Assembly: GCA_900751885.1 (NCBI GenBank)
Contig: CAADTH010000064.1
Location: forward strand, 1 to 64,000
Source of the DNA: Clostridia bacterium
Lineage (GTDB): Bacteria > Bacillota > Clostridia > UBA1381
Direction: 5' to 3'
DNA: 64,000 bases
The notes beneath the pieces were generated by a model that was not told the origin of the DNA, did not search any database, and saw only the letters and a program-made list of their open reading frames with translations. How positions within the stretch are numbered: the stretch's first letter is position 1; each line of letters starts with the position of its first letter. Both the position numbers and the translations under genes were made by a program. Shown piece after piece: positions 34,136 to 44,500 of the stretch.

Positions 34136-34845
34136 AACAGATATCCATAGAACAGGATTTAAAGCATAACGCATACCCGGGGCGCGGCATTGTGATTGGA
34201 AAGTCCGCAGACGGAAAGCACGCGGTGACTGCATACTTTATCATGGGACGAAGTGAGAACAGCCGCAACCGTATTTTTGTGGAGGATGGAGACGGCATCC
34301 GTACACAGGCATTCGACCCGTCCAAGCTGACGGACCCAAGCCTTATCATCTATGCGCCGGTGCGCGTTTTGGGGAACAAAACGATTGTCACAAACGGTGA
34401 TCAGACAGACACCATCTATGATTTGATGAATCAGCAGCTGACATTTGAGCAGGCGCTTCGCACCAGAGAATTTGAGCCGGATGCGCCGAACTACACGCCG
34501 AGAATCTCTGGTATCATCAAGACAGATGACGGTGATTTCAACTATGCGCTGTCCATCTTAAAAAGCGCGAACGGAAATCCAGAGTCCTGTCAGCGCTACA
34601 CCTTCTCCTACAAAAATCCGATTGCAGGAGAGGGGCATTTTATCCATACCTATCAATGCGATGGAAATCCGCTTCCGAGCTTTGAGGGAGAGCCAAAGCT
34701 CGTAAAGCTCGAAGGCAGTATGGATACCTTTGCAGACATGCTTTGGAATGCGCTTGACAGCGAAAACAAGGTATCGCTTTTCGTGCGCTATATTGACCTT
34801 GCGACAGGGGAAGCGGCATCCAAGATTATCAACAAAAATCAATAA
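34132..34845 (+). CDS. purO: archaeal-type IMP cyclohydrolase (PurO family)
   Basis: 237 residues from ATG 34132, overlapping the purN stop (ATGA), with GGAGG eight bases upstream. It begins LKHNAYPGRGIVIGKSADGKHAV and holds RSENSRNRIF and the DAPNYTPRISG segment, as in IMP_cyclohyd (PF07826) proteins first defined in archaea and present in some Clostridia. It closes FAICAR to IMP, the last step of purine synthesis. Its place directly before a stand-alone AICAR transformylase gene supports the role, because the pair substitutes for bifunctional PurH. Confidence 0.88.
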   Translation: MKQISIEQDLKHNAYPGRGIVIGKSADGKHAVTAYFIMGRSENSRNRIFVEDGDGIRTQAFDPSKLTDPSLIIYAPVRVLGNKTIVTNGDQTDTIYDLMNQQLTFEQALRTREFEPDAPNYTPRISGIIKTDDGDFNYALSILKSANGNPESCQRYTFSYKNPIAGEGHFIHTYQCDGNPLPSFEGEPKLVKLEGSMDTFADMLWNALDSENKVSLFVRYIDLATGEAASKIINKNQ

Positions 34846-34857
34846 GGAGGAATTGAC

Positions 34858-36030
34858 ATGCAGGAAATGCAACTAAAATACGGCTGTAATCCGAATCAGA
34901 AGCCGGCTAGGGTTTACATGGAAAACGGTGAACTGCCAATTACAGTGTTGAACGGAAAAGCAGGCTATATCAATCTTTTAGACGCTTTAAACGGCTGGCA
35001 GCTTGTAAAGGAGCTAAAGACAGCGACTGGACTTGCAGCGGCGACATCCTTTAAGCATGTGTCTCCGGCGGGGGCGGCGGTTGGACTTCCGCTCTCTGAT
35101 ACACTTCGCGACATCTATTTTGTCGGCGGAGAGGAGCTTTCACCACTTGCTTGTGCCTATGCAAGAGCGCGCGGTGCGGATAGAATGTCCTCCTTCGGGG
35201 ATTTCATTTCCCTTTCTGATGTGTGCGACAGACAAACCGCATCTTTGATTGCAAAGGAAGTGTCCGACGGCGTAATTGCACCGGGCTATGATGAAGATGC
35301 GCTTGAGATTTTAAAGAAAAAGAAAAAAGGCAATTATACCATTATCCAAATCGACGAATCCTATGTACCAGCGCCGGTTGAGCACAAGGAGGTATTTGGA
35401 ATCACCTTTGAGCAGGGGAGAAATGACCTTGCTGTAGACAACAATCTGCTCGCGGATGTTGTGACAAAAAGCAAGGATATCCCAGAGAGCGCAAAGCGTG
35501 ATTTGATTATTTCTCTGATTACACTAAAATATACCCAGTCCAACAGCGTTTGCTATGTCAAGGATGGACAGGCAATCGGTATTGGTGCTGGACAGCAGTC
35601 GAGAATCCATTGCACTCGCCTTGCAGGGAATAAAGCGGATAACTGGTGGCTCCGCCAGTGCCCGAAGGTTTTGAACCTGCAATTTGTGGACGGCATCAAG
35701 CGCGCAGACCGCGATAATGCGATTGATGTCTACATTTCCGATGACGATATGGATGTGCTTGCAGACGGTGCATGGGAGACGATATTTTCGGAAAAGCCAG
35801 AACGGTTTACAAAAGAAGAAAAGAGACAGTGGCTTTCCAAAAACAAGGATGTTGCGCTCGGCTCGGATGCCTTCTTCCCGTTCGGCGATAACATCGAGCG
35901 TGCCCATAGAAGCGGCGTGTCCTATATTGCACAGCCGGGAGGCTCTATCCGTGATGACAACGTGATTGAAACCTGCGACAAATATGGCATTGCAATGGCG
36001 TTTACAGGGATTCGCCTATTCCATCATTAA
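34858..36030 (+). CDS. AICAR transformylase, stand-alone
   Basis: 390 residues from ATG 34858 after AAGGAGGAA. It matches the C-terminal (AICARFT) half of PurH and lacks the cyclohydrolase N-domain. Marks: LKYGCNPNQKPARVY, AATSFKHVSPAGAAVG (catalytic Lys-His), SNSVCYVKDGQAIGIGAGQQSRIHC, and FFPFGDNIERAHRSGVSYIAQPGGSIRDD. It formylates AICAR from 10-formyl-THF, after which PurO closes the ring. In this shorter form the internal spacing differs from the PurH domain, which is typical of the clostridial branch. Confidence 0.93.
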   Translation: MQEMQLKYGCNPNQKPARVYMENGELPITVLNGKAGYINLLDALNGWQLVKELKTATGLAAATSFKHVSPAGAAVGLPLSDTLRDIYFVGGEELSPLACAYARARGADRMSSFGDFISLSDVCDRQTASLIAKEVSDGVIAPGYDEDALEILKKKKKGNYTIIQIDESYVPAPVEHKEVFGITFEQGRNDLAVDNNLLADVVTKSKDIPESAKRDLIISLITLKYTQSNSVCYVKDGQAIGIGAGQQSRIHCTRLAGNKADNWWLRQCPKVLNLQFVDGIKRADRDNAIDVYISDDDMDVLADGAWETIFSEKPERFTKEEKRQWLSKNKDVALGSDAFFPFGDNIERAHRSGVSYIAQPGGSIRDDNVIETCDKYGIAMAFTGIRLFHH

Positions 36031-36048
36031 TACAGGGAGGATATGACA

Positions 36049-37317
36049 ATGAAAATATTGGTAGTCGGCGGCGGAGGACGGGAGCACGCAATCGTGTGGA
36101 AGCTCTCTCAGTCGCCTTTGGTGGATAAGCTATACTGTGCGCCGGGCAACGGCGGAATTGCACAGCTTGCCGAGTGTGTGGACATTGCGGCAACAGATAT
36201 TGACGCAATGGTGGCATTTGCCGAAAAGCAGCAGATGGACATGGTGTTTGTTGCACCTGACGACCCACTTGTGATGGGAATGGTAGACGCGATGGAGAAA
36301 AAGGGAATCCGTGCGTTCGGACCGCGTGCAAACGCGGCAATCATTGAGGGAAGTAAGGTTTTTTCCAAAGAGCTGATGAAAAAATATCACATCCCAACTG
36401 CAAATTATGAGGTGTTTACGGACAGCACAGAGGCAATTGAATATCTCAAACAGGGAACCTTCCCGGCAGTTATCAAGGCGGAAGGGCTGGCGCTTGGAAA
36501 AGGTGTTATCATTGCACAGGACATCCATGAAGCGGAAAAGGCAGTCAAGGATATCATGGACGATAAGGTGTTCGGTGAGTCTGGAAGCCGTATTGTCATT
36601 GAGGAGTTTTTGACAGGTCCTGAGGTGTCGGTGCTGGCGTTCACAGATGGAAAAACCATTGTCCCGATGGTGTCCGCGCAGGATCACAAGCGCGCGTATG
36701 ACAACGATGAGGGCTTAAATACCGGCGGTATGGGAACCTTCTCGCCAAGCCGGCTTTACACAAAAGAAATCGCGGATGAATGTATGAAAACAATCTTCCA
36801 GCCAACCGTCGAGGCAATGGCAAAAGAGGGAAGACCGTTTCAGGGCGTGCTGTACTTTGGGCTGATGATGACAAAGGACGGCGTCAAGGTGATAGAATAT
36901 AACTGCCGCTTTGGCGACCCGGAAACGCAGGTCGTTCTGCCGAGATTAAAAACGGATCTTGTCACAATCTGCAATGCAGTCATTGACCGGAAGCTCGATA
37001 CCATCCATATCGAATGGGCAGACAATGCGGCAGTCTGTGTGGTGATGGCATCAGGCGGATATCCTGTCGGCTATAAAAAGGGCTATGAAATCACAGGGCT
37101 GGATACAGTGGATGAGATGGACAATCTGGTCGTGTTCCATGCAGGAACAAAAGAGGAAAATGGCAGGATGGTAACAAACGGCGGACGCGTTTTGGGTGTG
37201 ACGGCAGTGGAGGATGATTTGGACAAGGCAATCGCCCGCGCCTATGAGGGAGTGGCACAAATTCAGTTCCAGAATGCCCACTACCGCAAGGACATCGGAA
37301 TCAAAAAAGAGATATGA
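36049..37317 (+). CDS. purD: phosphoribosylamine-glycine ligase
   Basis: 422 residues from ATG 36049; ATG 36043 is only two bases from the GGGAGG site (36035-36040). It is an ATP-grasp enzyme joining glycine to phosphoribosylamine. Motifs: MKILVVGGGGREHAI, FGPRANAAIIEGSKVFSKELM, FPAVIKAEGLALGKGVIIA, and NCRFGDPETQVVLPRL. It overlaps the methyltransferase gene by ATGA. Confidence 0.97.
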   Translation: MKILVVGGGGREHAIVWKLSQSPLVDKLYCAPGNGGIAQLAECVDIAATDIDAMVAFAEKQQMDMVFVAPDDPLVMGMVDAMEKKGIRAFGPRANAAIIEGSKVFSKELMKKYHIPTANYEVFTDSTEAIEYLKQGTFPAVIKAEGLALGKGVIIAQDIHEAEKAVKDIMDDKVFGESGSRIVIEEFLTGPEVSVLAFTDGKTIVPMVSAQDHKRAYDNDEGLNTGGMGTFSPSRLYTKEIADECMKTIFQPTVEAMAKEGRPFQGVLYFGLMMTKDGVKVIEYNCRFGDPETQVVLPRLKTDLVTICNAVIDRKLDTIHIEWADNAAVCVVMASGGYPVGYKKGYEITGLDTVDEMDNLVVFHAGTKEENGRMVTNGGRVLGVTAVEDDLDKAIARAYEGVAQIQFQNAHYRKDIGIKKEI

Positions 37318-38468
37318 ATAAAAAAGTAGTAACAAAGCTTCGCATGTTTTTCTGGGGACTTGTCTCCAGAATGGAAGAGAACAGGTCGTATTTCATTGAG
37401 ATGAATTTGATGTTTCAATCGGGCACAAAGCCGTTTCCGGCAAAGGTTACAATGGATGGAAAACAAATCATGCTCGAATATCAGGCGGTCAAAAGAAGCG
37501 TTGATACCATTGATGACCTCTGTGATTTTGTGGAGGAGGAAGCGGCAAAATATGACAGTGTGCGCGTTGAGTATCTGGAGCGCGGCGCAAAGCTTGTAAT
37601 AGATGCCAATGAAAAGGATGCAAAGCTTCGTCATGAGGACCCAAATACGAATACGGTTCCTCAAAAAAAGACCAGCCAAATTGGAAGCCGTGATTATATG
37701 GTGAATCCTTCTATGGCAAAACAGCTCCTGACAGAAATCGGAATCATGGCGAAGAATGGAAAAATCAAGAATGATAAAATCCGAAAATATAACCAGATTG
37801 ACTATTTTGTCGAGCTGATGGACAATGTGCTCAAGGAAATCAAGCCGACAGATGAGCTGGTAATCATGGATTGCGCCTGCGGAAAATCGTATCTTTCCTT
37901 TGTTCTCAATTTTTATTTGAGGGATATGTTAAAGAAAAAGTGTCATTTTATCTGCGTGGATTATTCGGAGACAGTTATCCATGCGTCTAAACAGATTGCA
38001 ACGAATTTGGGATATCAGAATATGGAATTTATCCGGGAGGATTTGAAGACATACACACCGAACCGAAAGATTGATGTAATTGTTTCTCTGCACGCATGTG
38101 ATACGGCAACCGACATGGCGCTGGCGCAGGGAGTGAAAAACAAGGCAAAGGCGATTGTATGCGTTCCATGCTGCCATAAGGATATCTTGTCACAGTATGA
38201 GTATCCGCCGTTTGCTTCATTTTTGAAGCATGGCATTTTAAAGGCCCGTCTTGCGGATACCCTGACAGATGGGATTCGTTCTGTCTTTTTGGAGAGTGTG
38301 GGATATCAGGTTTCCATGATTGAGTACATTTCGCCATTGGAGACTCCGAAAAATATCATGATTCGAGCGGTTTATACAGGCAAAAAAAGTGAAAAAGCAA
38401 AAGCGGAGTATGAAAATTTAAAACAAATGCTTCATGTTAATCCTGCGATAGAACAGTTTTTATTATAG
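37314..38468 (+). CDS. SAM-dependent methyltransferase, METTL25/GSTCD-like
   Basis: 384 residues, starting at ATG 37314 inside the purD stop (ATGA overlap), so it belongs to the purine operon. The N-terminal 150 residues are an uncharacterised alpha/beta part. The class I methyltransferase fold follows: VIMDCACGKSYLSFVL as motif I (about 182-197), ICVDYSETVI, and ISLHACDTATDMAL then VCVPCCHKDI as the late motifs. The CACGKSY and LHACD.AT.PCCH pattern resembles the METTL25/GSTCD methyltransferases. The substrate is unknown, possibly RNA. The link to purines may be for co-expression only. Confidence 0.75.
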   Translation: MNKKVVTKLRMFFWGLVSRMEENRSYFIEMNLMFQSGTKPFPAKVTMDGKQIMLEYQAVKRSVDTIDDLCDFVEEEAAKYDSVRVEYLERGAKLVIDANEKDAKLRHEDPNTNTVPQKKTSQIGSRDYMVNPSMAKQLLTEIGIMAKNGKIKNDKIRKYNQIDYFVELMDNVLKEIKPTDELVIMDCACGKSYLSFVLNFYLRDMLKKKCHFICVDYSETVIHASKQIATNLGYQNMEFIREDLKTYTPNRKIDVIVSLHACDTATDMALAQGVKNKAKAIVCVPCCHKDILSQYEYPPFASFLKHGILKARLADTLTDGIRSVFLESVGYQVSMIEYISPLETPKNIMIRAVYTGKKSEKAKAEYENLKQMLHVNPAIEQFLL

Positions 38469-38485
38469 CAACAGCATAAATATGG

Positions 38486-38528
38486 AAAAAGCGGACCATA
38501 ATAAACTATTATGATTGTCCGCTTTTTT
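38486..38528 (+). terminator. terminator of the purine operon
   Basis: AAAAAGCGGAC and GTCCGCTTTTTT form the outer stem, with CATAATA/TATTATG pairing inside, ending in seven T. Confidence 0.8.
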
Positions 38529-38569
38529 TGTGCCCAAAATTCGGGTGGACATTGACGTTGGAGGAAATC

Positions 38570-41500
38570 ATGCGAATACGACCACTCAGCTTACAACTAA
38601 AAAAAAGCTTTTTTACCATTCAGAACGTACATGGCATGCTGTCTCAGCAACCACAAGAAAATCTACCCCCTGCGAGCGCATGGATTTTGGATAATTTCTA
38701 TATCATCAAAAGAGAAGCTCTGCATACACTGGAGGGAATGCGCTTTCTGAAGATAAAGAAACTTCCACAAAAGGACGGCGTACCGAGAAATTATCTGATA
38801 ACAAAGGAAGCAGTAAAATCAGGTGTGTTTGATAGACAAGCATGGAAGAAGCTGGAGCTTACAAGCTATGAAATTGGGACGCTCCCGTTATTTTTTACGC
38901 TCGCGGTATTAGAGAAAATCAGCAGTCTTTGTATTGAACTTGAAAAAGAAGTAGAAAAGGGACATAAAATCAGGCAAATTTATACGGAAATAGAACAGGA
39001 CAGTGTTCAGATAGAGAGCTTGTTTGTGGGGAAAGAGCTTGATACAGGTCTCATTTCCCGTCTCATATGGATACTCAAAAATCAAAACCACAGCAAAGAG
39101 CTTGACATCTTTTTAGATGCTGCATTCGCAAAAAGAAATATCAATAGGGAAGAGCTGTTGAACCAGGAAAGAAAAAAGCAGGTAGCGCTTCAGGAAAAAG
39201 CAGGATGTCTGATTCGCGCTCTGCGAGAGATTGCTGAAATAGACAGCGAAGAATTGTTTTGCAGTCTGAGCAGGGCAGAGAAGCTTTTGAATCGGGATAC
39301 GGTCTATCTCAAAATGGACTTAAGGTCAAAGCAGGAATACCGAAGAGCAGTGGCAGACATTGCCTATAGGACAAAAAGGTCAGAGGAGGAAGTGGCAGAG
39401 AATGCGTTGAAGCTTTCAGAGATATTCGAAGGGGAGAGAGAGTCTCACATTGGGTATTATCTCATTGGAGATGGAAAAGACAAGCTTTTATTCAAATTGG
39501 GGACATACAAAATAGCAAAAAAATCACAATATAAAAAAGAGCTTGCCTATATCATTTGCATAATAGGATGCAGTGTCCTGGCAAGTGTCATTCTTACCAT
39601 GTGGCTCCCAATCAAGCTGGCAATCGCGGCGTTTTTAATCACATTACTTCCGGCAAGCGACATCATTTTAAGACTGACCTATGCCATCCTCTCGAAGCGC
39701 ACTCCGATTCGGTTTTTGCCAAGATTAGACCTTCAGTGTGGGGTTCCTGATGAAGCAAAAACAGCAATCGTAATTCCGGCTCTTTTGATTTCACAGAAGG
39801 ATACCATTCATTTGGCAGAGCAGCTAGAGACATTTTATCTGAGAAATCAGGATGATAACTTGTGCTATGGGATTTTGGGAGACTTTAAGGACAGTGACAA
39901 AGAGACAGAAGCATCAGACACTGAAATTCAGATAAGTCTAAAAAAGCAAATTGATACACTGAATCAGAACTATGGGGACAGATTTTTCTATCTACAACGT
40001 AGGCGTGTATATTACCAAAATGACCAGAGATGGATGGGATGGGAGAGAAAGCGCGGTGCGGTGGAAGAATTTGTTTGTCACTTAAAAGAGAAGGAGAATG
40101 GATTTTCCCAGATATCAGGAAGCAAACCTGAAAATATCCGTTATGTCATTACGCTGGACGCAGATACAGAGCTTCACTATGATGTGGCAAAGGAATTGAT
40201 TGGTACGATTATACATCCACTTAACCGCGCAAAGCTGGAACATGGCCGTGTTACGCAGGGATATGGATTGATTCAGCCAAGAATTGATGTGGATTTAAAC
40301 AGCAGTAATCAAAGTCTTTTCTCCAAGCTGTTTGCAGGTTTAGGGGGGATTGATCCATATAGAAGCGGCAGCAGCAACGTATATCAGGATGTATTTGGAG
40401 AAGGAATTTTTATCGGTAAGGGAATCTTTGATGTGGATGTATACGAAGCGGTATTGCTTGGACGCATCCCGGATAATATGGTGCTCAGTCATGACCTTTT
40501 GGAAGGCTCGTATCTTCGGACAGGCTTTGCCGGGGACATAGAATTCACCGACGGATATCCTGCAGGATACCGCGCACATACAAAGCGCCTGCACCGCTGG
40601 ATACGCGGAGATTGGCAGCTGCTATCTTGGATTGGAAAAACAGTTCCGTCCAAAAGGGGACGAGAAAAAAGCCCATTTTCTCTGATTACAAGGTGGAAAA
40701 TAATCGACAATCTGAGAAGAAGCCTTTTCCCGATTGCTCTTTTTTTCCTTTTTGCTTTGGCTCTTTGGGAGAGGCGCATTGTTTGGATTGGCTTCGGAAT
40801 CGTTTACTTTGATACGCTTGCGATTTTTCTTGACAGAGTCTTGCATCGAAGCTTGTTGCGCAAAAAAATAAAAAAAGGCGTTTCATTGGGACAAATACCA
40901 AAGCAGTTTTTTGCCAATACCATAGAGTTTTTATTCCTGCCCTATCAGGCTGGATTCACACTGGATGCAATTGTTCGTACACTTTGGCGCATCGGTATAT
41001 CTCACAAACACCGTCTGGAATGGGTCACCTCATCGGACAGCGACAAACGAATCAAAAACGGAATTCTGCAGAGCTATCGGGTCATGTGGCAGACAGTCGC
41101 CGCAGGAATCCTGTTTTTCTTGTTTGGCAGATGGATTGTAGGCATCGTGTGGATTATCTCACCTGCTATAGAGTTTGCAATCGGAACAAAAAGAAGGGAT
41201 AGGGGATATTCTCTTTTGGAACAAGACAAAGAAATGCTCTACACGCTTGCCAGACGAATCTGGTCGTATTACGAGGACTTTGTATCCGAGGAGGAGCACT
41301 TTCTGCCGCCCGATAATGTTCAGCTTGAGCCGCCGAATGGAGTGGCGCACCGCACATCACCAACCAATATCGGACTTCTTCTTATGGCATATGTCATCGC
41401 ATGGAAGCTTGGATATCTCACAGATACACAGCTTGCAGTGCGCATGGGACAAACACTCGACAGCATTGATAAACTTGAGAAATGGAAGGGACATTTATAT

Positions 41501-44500
41501 AACTGGTATGACACCAAAACTCTTGCACCAATGCCGCCGGCGTATGTATCCACGGTGGACAATGGAAACTATATCGGCTATGTGATGGCGGCAAAGCAAG
41601 CACTTTTGGAGATAGCAAAACAGCCGCACGATGAAAAACGCCTATTCTTTGGATTGTGTCAAACAGCTAAGCTGGAAGGGATTTCGCCGCCGGACACAAC
41701 AGATTTACTCATTTTAGCAGATAGGTTAAAAAATGCCCATGGGATACGGACAAGAAGCTTGGTGAACATGATACAAAAGCAGGAGGAAAGCGGACAGACG
41801 GCAAGCAAGCTGAAAAAATTGTCTGACCGGTTGGAGAATATCATCCAAACGACAGATTTTTCCCTGCTGTATGATAAAAAGAAGAAGCTGTTTGCCATCG
41901 GCTATGATGCACAAGAAAAAAAGCTCACACCCAATTATTATGATTTGTTTGCATCAGAGGCACGTCAAATGAGTTTTTGTGCAGTCGCCAAGGGAGATGT
42001 GCCAAAGGAGCATTGGTTTGCAACAGGGAGAAGCCTAGTTTCAGCGCATGGAGACTACGGACTTGTCTCATGGACAGGAACCATGTTTGAATATCTCATG
42101 CCTGCGCTTCTGATTCACAGTCCAAAGGAAAGCCTGCTTGCACATACGTATCAATTCATTGTAGACAGTCAGATTGCCTATGCACATCGCCATAAAACGC
42201 CGTGGGGAATTTCCGAGTCAGGTATTTTCACCTTTGATACAAACATGAATTATCAATATCAGCCAATGGGAGTTCCGTATCTTGCACTCAAAAGGGGACA
42301 GGAAAATGACTATGTCATATCGCCCTATTCCTCCATCATGGCACTCATGGTGCGTCCAGAGAAAGCAATCGAAAACATCAAGCAGCTCGAACGAATTGCA
42401 GGAGGAGAATATGGATTGTTTGAAGCGGTGGATTACACTCCCGGGCGGCTTGCCTTTGGAGAACGCTGTGAGGTGGTGAAAAGCTATATGGTACATCACC
42501 TGGGAATGAGCTTTTTGGCGCTTTATAACGTATTATCGGACAATCAGATGCAGAAAAGCTTTCATCGCGATCCGCGCATCCGTGCGGCAGAATATTTATT
42601 GGAAGAAAGGAGCCCAGAAAACGTGAAGATAGAGCCCACACCAATTACAACACAAAAAAAAGAGGACTCCCCCCATCTTATCACCTATCAGAGACAGACA
42701 GATGCATCAATCCAAGCCCATATTCTCTCCAATGGAGCCTATACGCTGCTCATGAATGATGTAGGCGGCGGATACAGCAAATGCAATGGAATCGATATCA
42801 CGCACCGCAGTGAGAATCCATATGAATGGTCCAATGGGATTTATCTAAAAAATGAAGACACAGGAAGCTGGGCTCCGATTATCGGACCGTGTAGCTTTTC
42901 CTACAGCAGTGCGGTTTGGGAAAGAGCAGAAGACGGGATTAAGGCAAAGGTAACTGTCTGTGTTCCGGCTGGGAAAAGTGCAGAGGTACGTCTTGTGGAG
43001 GTGACAAATACGACAGATGCCCCATGTACAGCCTCTCTGACAAGCTATCAGGAAATCATTCTTGCGCCGCACAACGCCTATAGCATGCACCCTGCGTTCA
43101 GCAAGCTGTTTGTTCGCACACAATACGACGAGAAAAGGAATGCACTCATTGCCTGCAGACGTCCAAGAGAAGCAGGGGAGGAGGAGAATCTGGCAGTCCA
43201 TCAGGTGGTGTCAGAAAAAGCGATGGACGCAGCGGTCGAATATGAGACAGACCGCAGCCGTTTTATCGGCAGAAACCGAAGCAAATATAATCCGCGTGCA
43301 AAAGAGCATGCCCTCTCAGGGAGCACAGGCGCAGTCATTGACCCGATTTTTAGCCTTCGCATTCAAATCAAGCTGGCTCCTGGTGAGACGACTCAGGTTG
43401 GATTTGTGACAGCGTTTTCACAAAATACAGACGGACTCACCAAATTGTCAGACTATTTTTCTCATATGCACAATATAACAGCATCCATAGAATCCGCATT
43501 TGGGCTGGGATTGATTGAGCAGAAGTTTTTGATGTTAAAGGAGGGACAGGAAAAGCTGTTTTTGTCCATGCTACCCTTTCTTTTGTACCATCCATATAAA
43601 AATGATACCGGACGCTATCTGCAAAACCACCAGGGACAGTCTGCCCTATGGGCAATGGGAATTTCCGGTGATTTACCTATTGTGCTTGCCGAACAGATAG
43701 AGACAGAGGAGACAATCCGCACACTATTGAAATGTCATGCGTATTACCGTGTCAAGGATTTTAAATTTGATTTGGTGTTTTTATGCACAGAGCAATTCAA
43801 AGACGAAATCGCAAATCTGGTACAAAACAGCAGTTCCCGTGATTTAATCGGGAGTTTCGGCGGCATATTTATTGTATCTAGTCCATCTGACGAACAGAGT
43901 GCACTCCTCTGTAAAACAGCGAGAGTTACATTCTCTGCTCAAGCGCTTCCCGAACAATTGGAGTATCCTCAAATGCCGCATCCAGATGAGGGAAGTGTGT
44001 GGGGAAACAGCGATGAAATTGATTGCCCTAAGCTATTGTTTGACAATGGAACAGGTGGATTTTTCGGAGAGGACTATGTGATTCATCTTCGAGACCACAA
44101 AACCACCCCTGTTCCGTGGAGCAATGTCATTGCGAATCCCAATTTTGGATGTCTCACAACGGAATCCGGCGGCGGATATACCTGGTGTCAAAACAGCCGT
44201 GAAAATAAGCTGACCCTATGGTCGAATGACCCTGTACAGGATTCGCCGTCTGAAACACTTTACCTCAAGGAAGGGCAAAAGGTTTGGTCGCCTGCCCGCT
44301 CGCCAATCGACGACGGAGGGGAATATATCGCACAGCATGGCTTTGGGTATACCACGTACCGCCATAGCGTCGATGGAATTTTGGCGGAGGAGACTGTTTT
44401 TGTGGCAGTGGGGGACGAGGTGAAGCTGGTTTTACTGACACTTCACAATACGACGCAAAGAGAGCGAAATATTTCATCAGTATACTATGTTAAGCCAATA

